A DNA stretch of 6,016 nt from Bacillota bacterium. GTDB lineage: Bacteria > Bacillota > Clostridia > Lachnospirales > Lachnospiraceae. The position numbers were made by a program, and so were the translations under genes. Under the pieces are notes generated by a model that saw nothing but the letters and a program-made list of their open reading frames with translations, made no database searches and was not told the origin of the DNA. The stretch covers positions 1 to 6,016 of the forward strand of contig JAEWHR010000017.1 in assembly GCA_023387655.1 (NCBI GenBank), in the 5' to 3' direction. Position 1 is the stretch's first letter. Each line of letters begins with the position of its first letter. Shown one piece after another: positions 5,309 through 6,016 of the stretch.

Positions 5309-5923
5309 CTAAATATGTAATCTAACCAATGTAGCAATTAACCAATAATAATACAAACAGTTTTTTCTCCATACGTCAAGCCGCTTTTTCCGAACAAAAA
5401 ATTCATCTTCATCTAGAGCAGCTACGTATGATAATCGATTACTTAAATTCCCTTCATATATAACACTCTTAGATAGCATCGTTTCTAATTTATTAATGGT
5501 GATATTATTGTTTAATTCTAATAACTCTAACATAAAGCTAATACACGTATGGGTATCCGGAAGCTCCACCTGTTTCTTCAATGGGTAAGTTAAAACAGAC
5601 AAAATATTATACCTTGTCTTAGTTTTTCCATAGTAATCAAGCTTTTCCTTGATTCTCTCATAATGTTCCTCATCTACCTCATACTGGCATATCTTTATCG
5701 CGACATCTTTTCCCTGGCATAAGTAACGATTCGAATACTCTGGACCAAACCCTCCAAGAAGGGATTCGTAATAATTATATCTAGCAAATGAATAAACCTC
5801 AGATACATATGGTTCATGTGAAAGTGCTACATGATTATATCTTCCCCTCGTGAAAAACCGAATTAATTTTCCTGATTTGAAATTTGACGCAATAAATACT
5901 ATATAAATTTTTTTCATCTTCAT
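5309..5923 (-). CDS. Putative permuted NlpC/P60-like (papain-fold) protein, 204 aa
   Basis: Soluble protein without a signal peptide, resembling clostridial hypothetical proteins of the YiiX/NlpC-P60-like permuted papain fold. The His comes first, H31 in RGRYNHVALS, followed by an acidic residue, E42 in SEVYSFARYNYY. The candidate nucleophile C127 is in THTCISFMLELL. That His-Glu-Cys order is what is expected of a circularly permuted papain fold. GGFGPE (57-62) is also family-like. The last 18 residues are hydrophobic and aromatic, an unusual tail that might contact membrane. Known relatives are hydrolases or acyltransferases acting on amide or ester bonds, but the substrate here is unknown and the catalytic assignment is inferred. 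The start ATG at 5923 follows AAGG by 4 nt; a second ATG two codons later is 10 nt from it and equally possible. It is convergent with the operon and probably unrelated to it. Confidence 0.65.
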   Translation of the reverse strand: MKMKKIYIVFIASNFKSGKLIRFFTRGRYNHVALSHEPYVSEVYSFARYNYYESLLGGFGPEYSNRYLCQGKDVAIKICQYEVDEEHYERIKEKLDYYGKTKTRYNILSVLTYPLKKQVELPDTHTCISFMLELLELNNNITINKLETMLSKSVIYEGNLSNRLSYVAALDEDEFFVRKKRLDVWRKNCLYYYWLIATLVRLHI

Positions 5924-5958
5924 CGTACCTTACAATAATTTTCAATAGTTAGAACTCC

Positions 5959-5987
5959 ATAATAATGTAAAAACATAAAAATATCAA
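5959..5987 (-). promoter_or_regulatory. Sigma-A promoter of the papain-fold gene
   Basis: On the minus strand, TTGATA (5987-5982) and TATTAT (5964-5959) are separated by exactly 17 bp, each one base from consensus. Transcription would start near 5952, leaving a leader of about 30 nt before the ATG at 5923. Confidence 0.7.
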
Positions 5988-6016
5988 TACTTTACTCTAA
6001 TATTTATTTTATCTCT

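Overview
The base composition (low GC, A/T-rich gaps), the strong AGGAGG-type ribosome binding sites and the use of TTG and GTG starts point to a low-GC Firmicute, most likely a Clostridia/Lachnospiraceae-type anaerobe. The protein families (BFD-like iron-sulfur protein, MerR regulator, M20 amidohydrolase, DUF554) fit this. The exact species cannot be told from the sequence. No RNA gene, CRISPR array, phage gene or intact insertion sequence is visible.

Layout. Positions 1-502 hold a minus-strand unit: a sigma-A promoter (474-502) with a 10-bp dyad over its -10, a small BFD-type [2Fe-2S] protein (101-400) and a terminator at the left edge. Facing away from it is a TTG-started MerR-family regulator (699-1514) with a possible GyrI-like ligand-binding C-terminus. 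A 15-bp dyad lies in its upstream region, and a clear terminator follows it (1534-1577). Next is a 504-bp stretch without a convincing gene (1515-2018). It contains an 18-bp perfect palindrome and, 15 bp further on, a promoter with the MerR-family signature: TTGACT and TATAAT separated by 19 bp, with a dyad inside.

Positions 2019-5160 form a probable three-gene plus-strand operon: a 12-TM MFS transporter, an M20-family metallo-amidohydrolase with all expected metal ligands, and a DUF554 integral membrane protein. The simplest reading is uptake of an N-acylated or amide-linked small molecule followed by cytoplasmic hydrolysis. The DUF554 protein is an uncharacterised membrane partner, possibly concerned with product export or ion balance. 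The MerR regulator and the 19-bp-spacer promoter upstream suggest ligand-induced expression of this cassette, although the promoter lies about 290 bp from the first gene.

The right end carries a convergent minus-strand gene (5309-5923) for a soluble protein resembling circularly permuted NlpC/P60 (papain-fold) proteins. It has its own promoter (5959-5987), and a hairpin terminator (5232-5253) sits between it and the operon.

The most notable items are the textbook MerR-type promoter without an adjacent target gene, the dyad over the iron-sulfur gene promoter, and the transporter-amidohydrolase-DUF554 cassette. Most of the window is otherwise ordinary chromosomal sequence.
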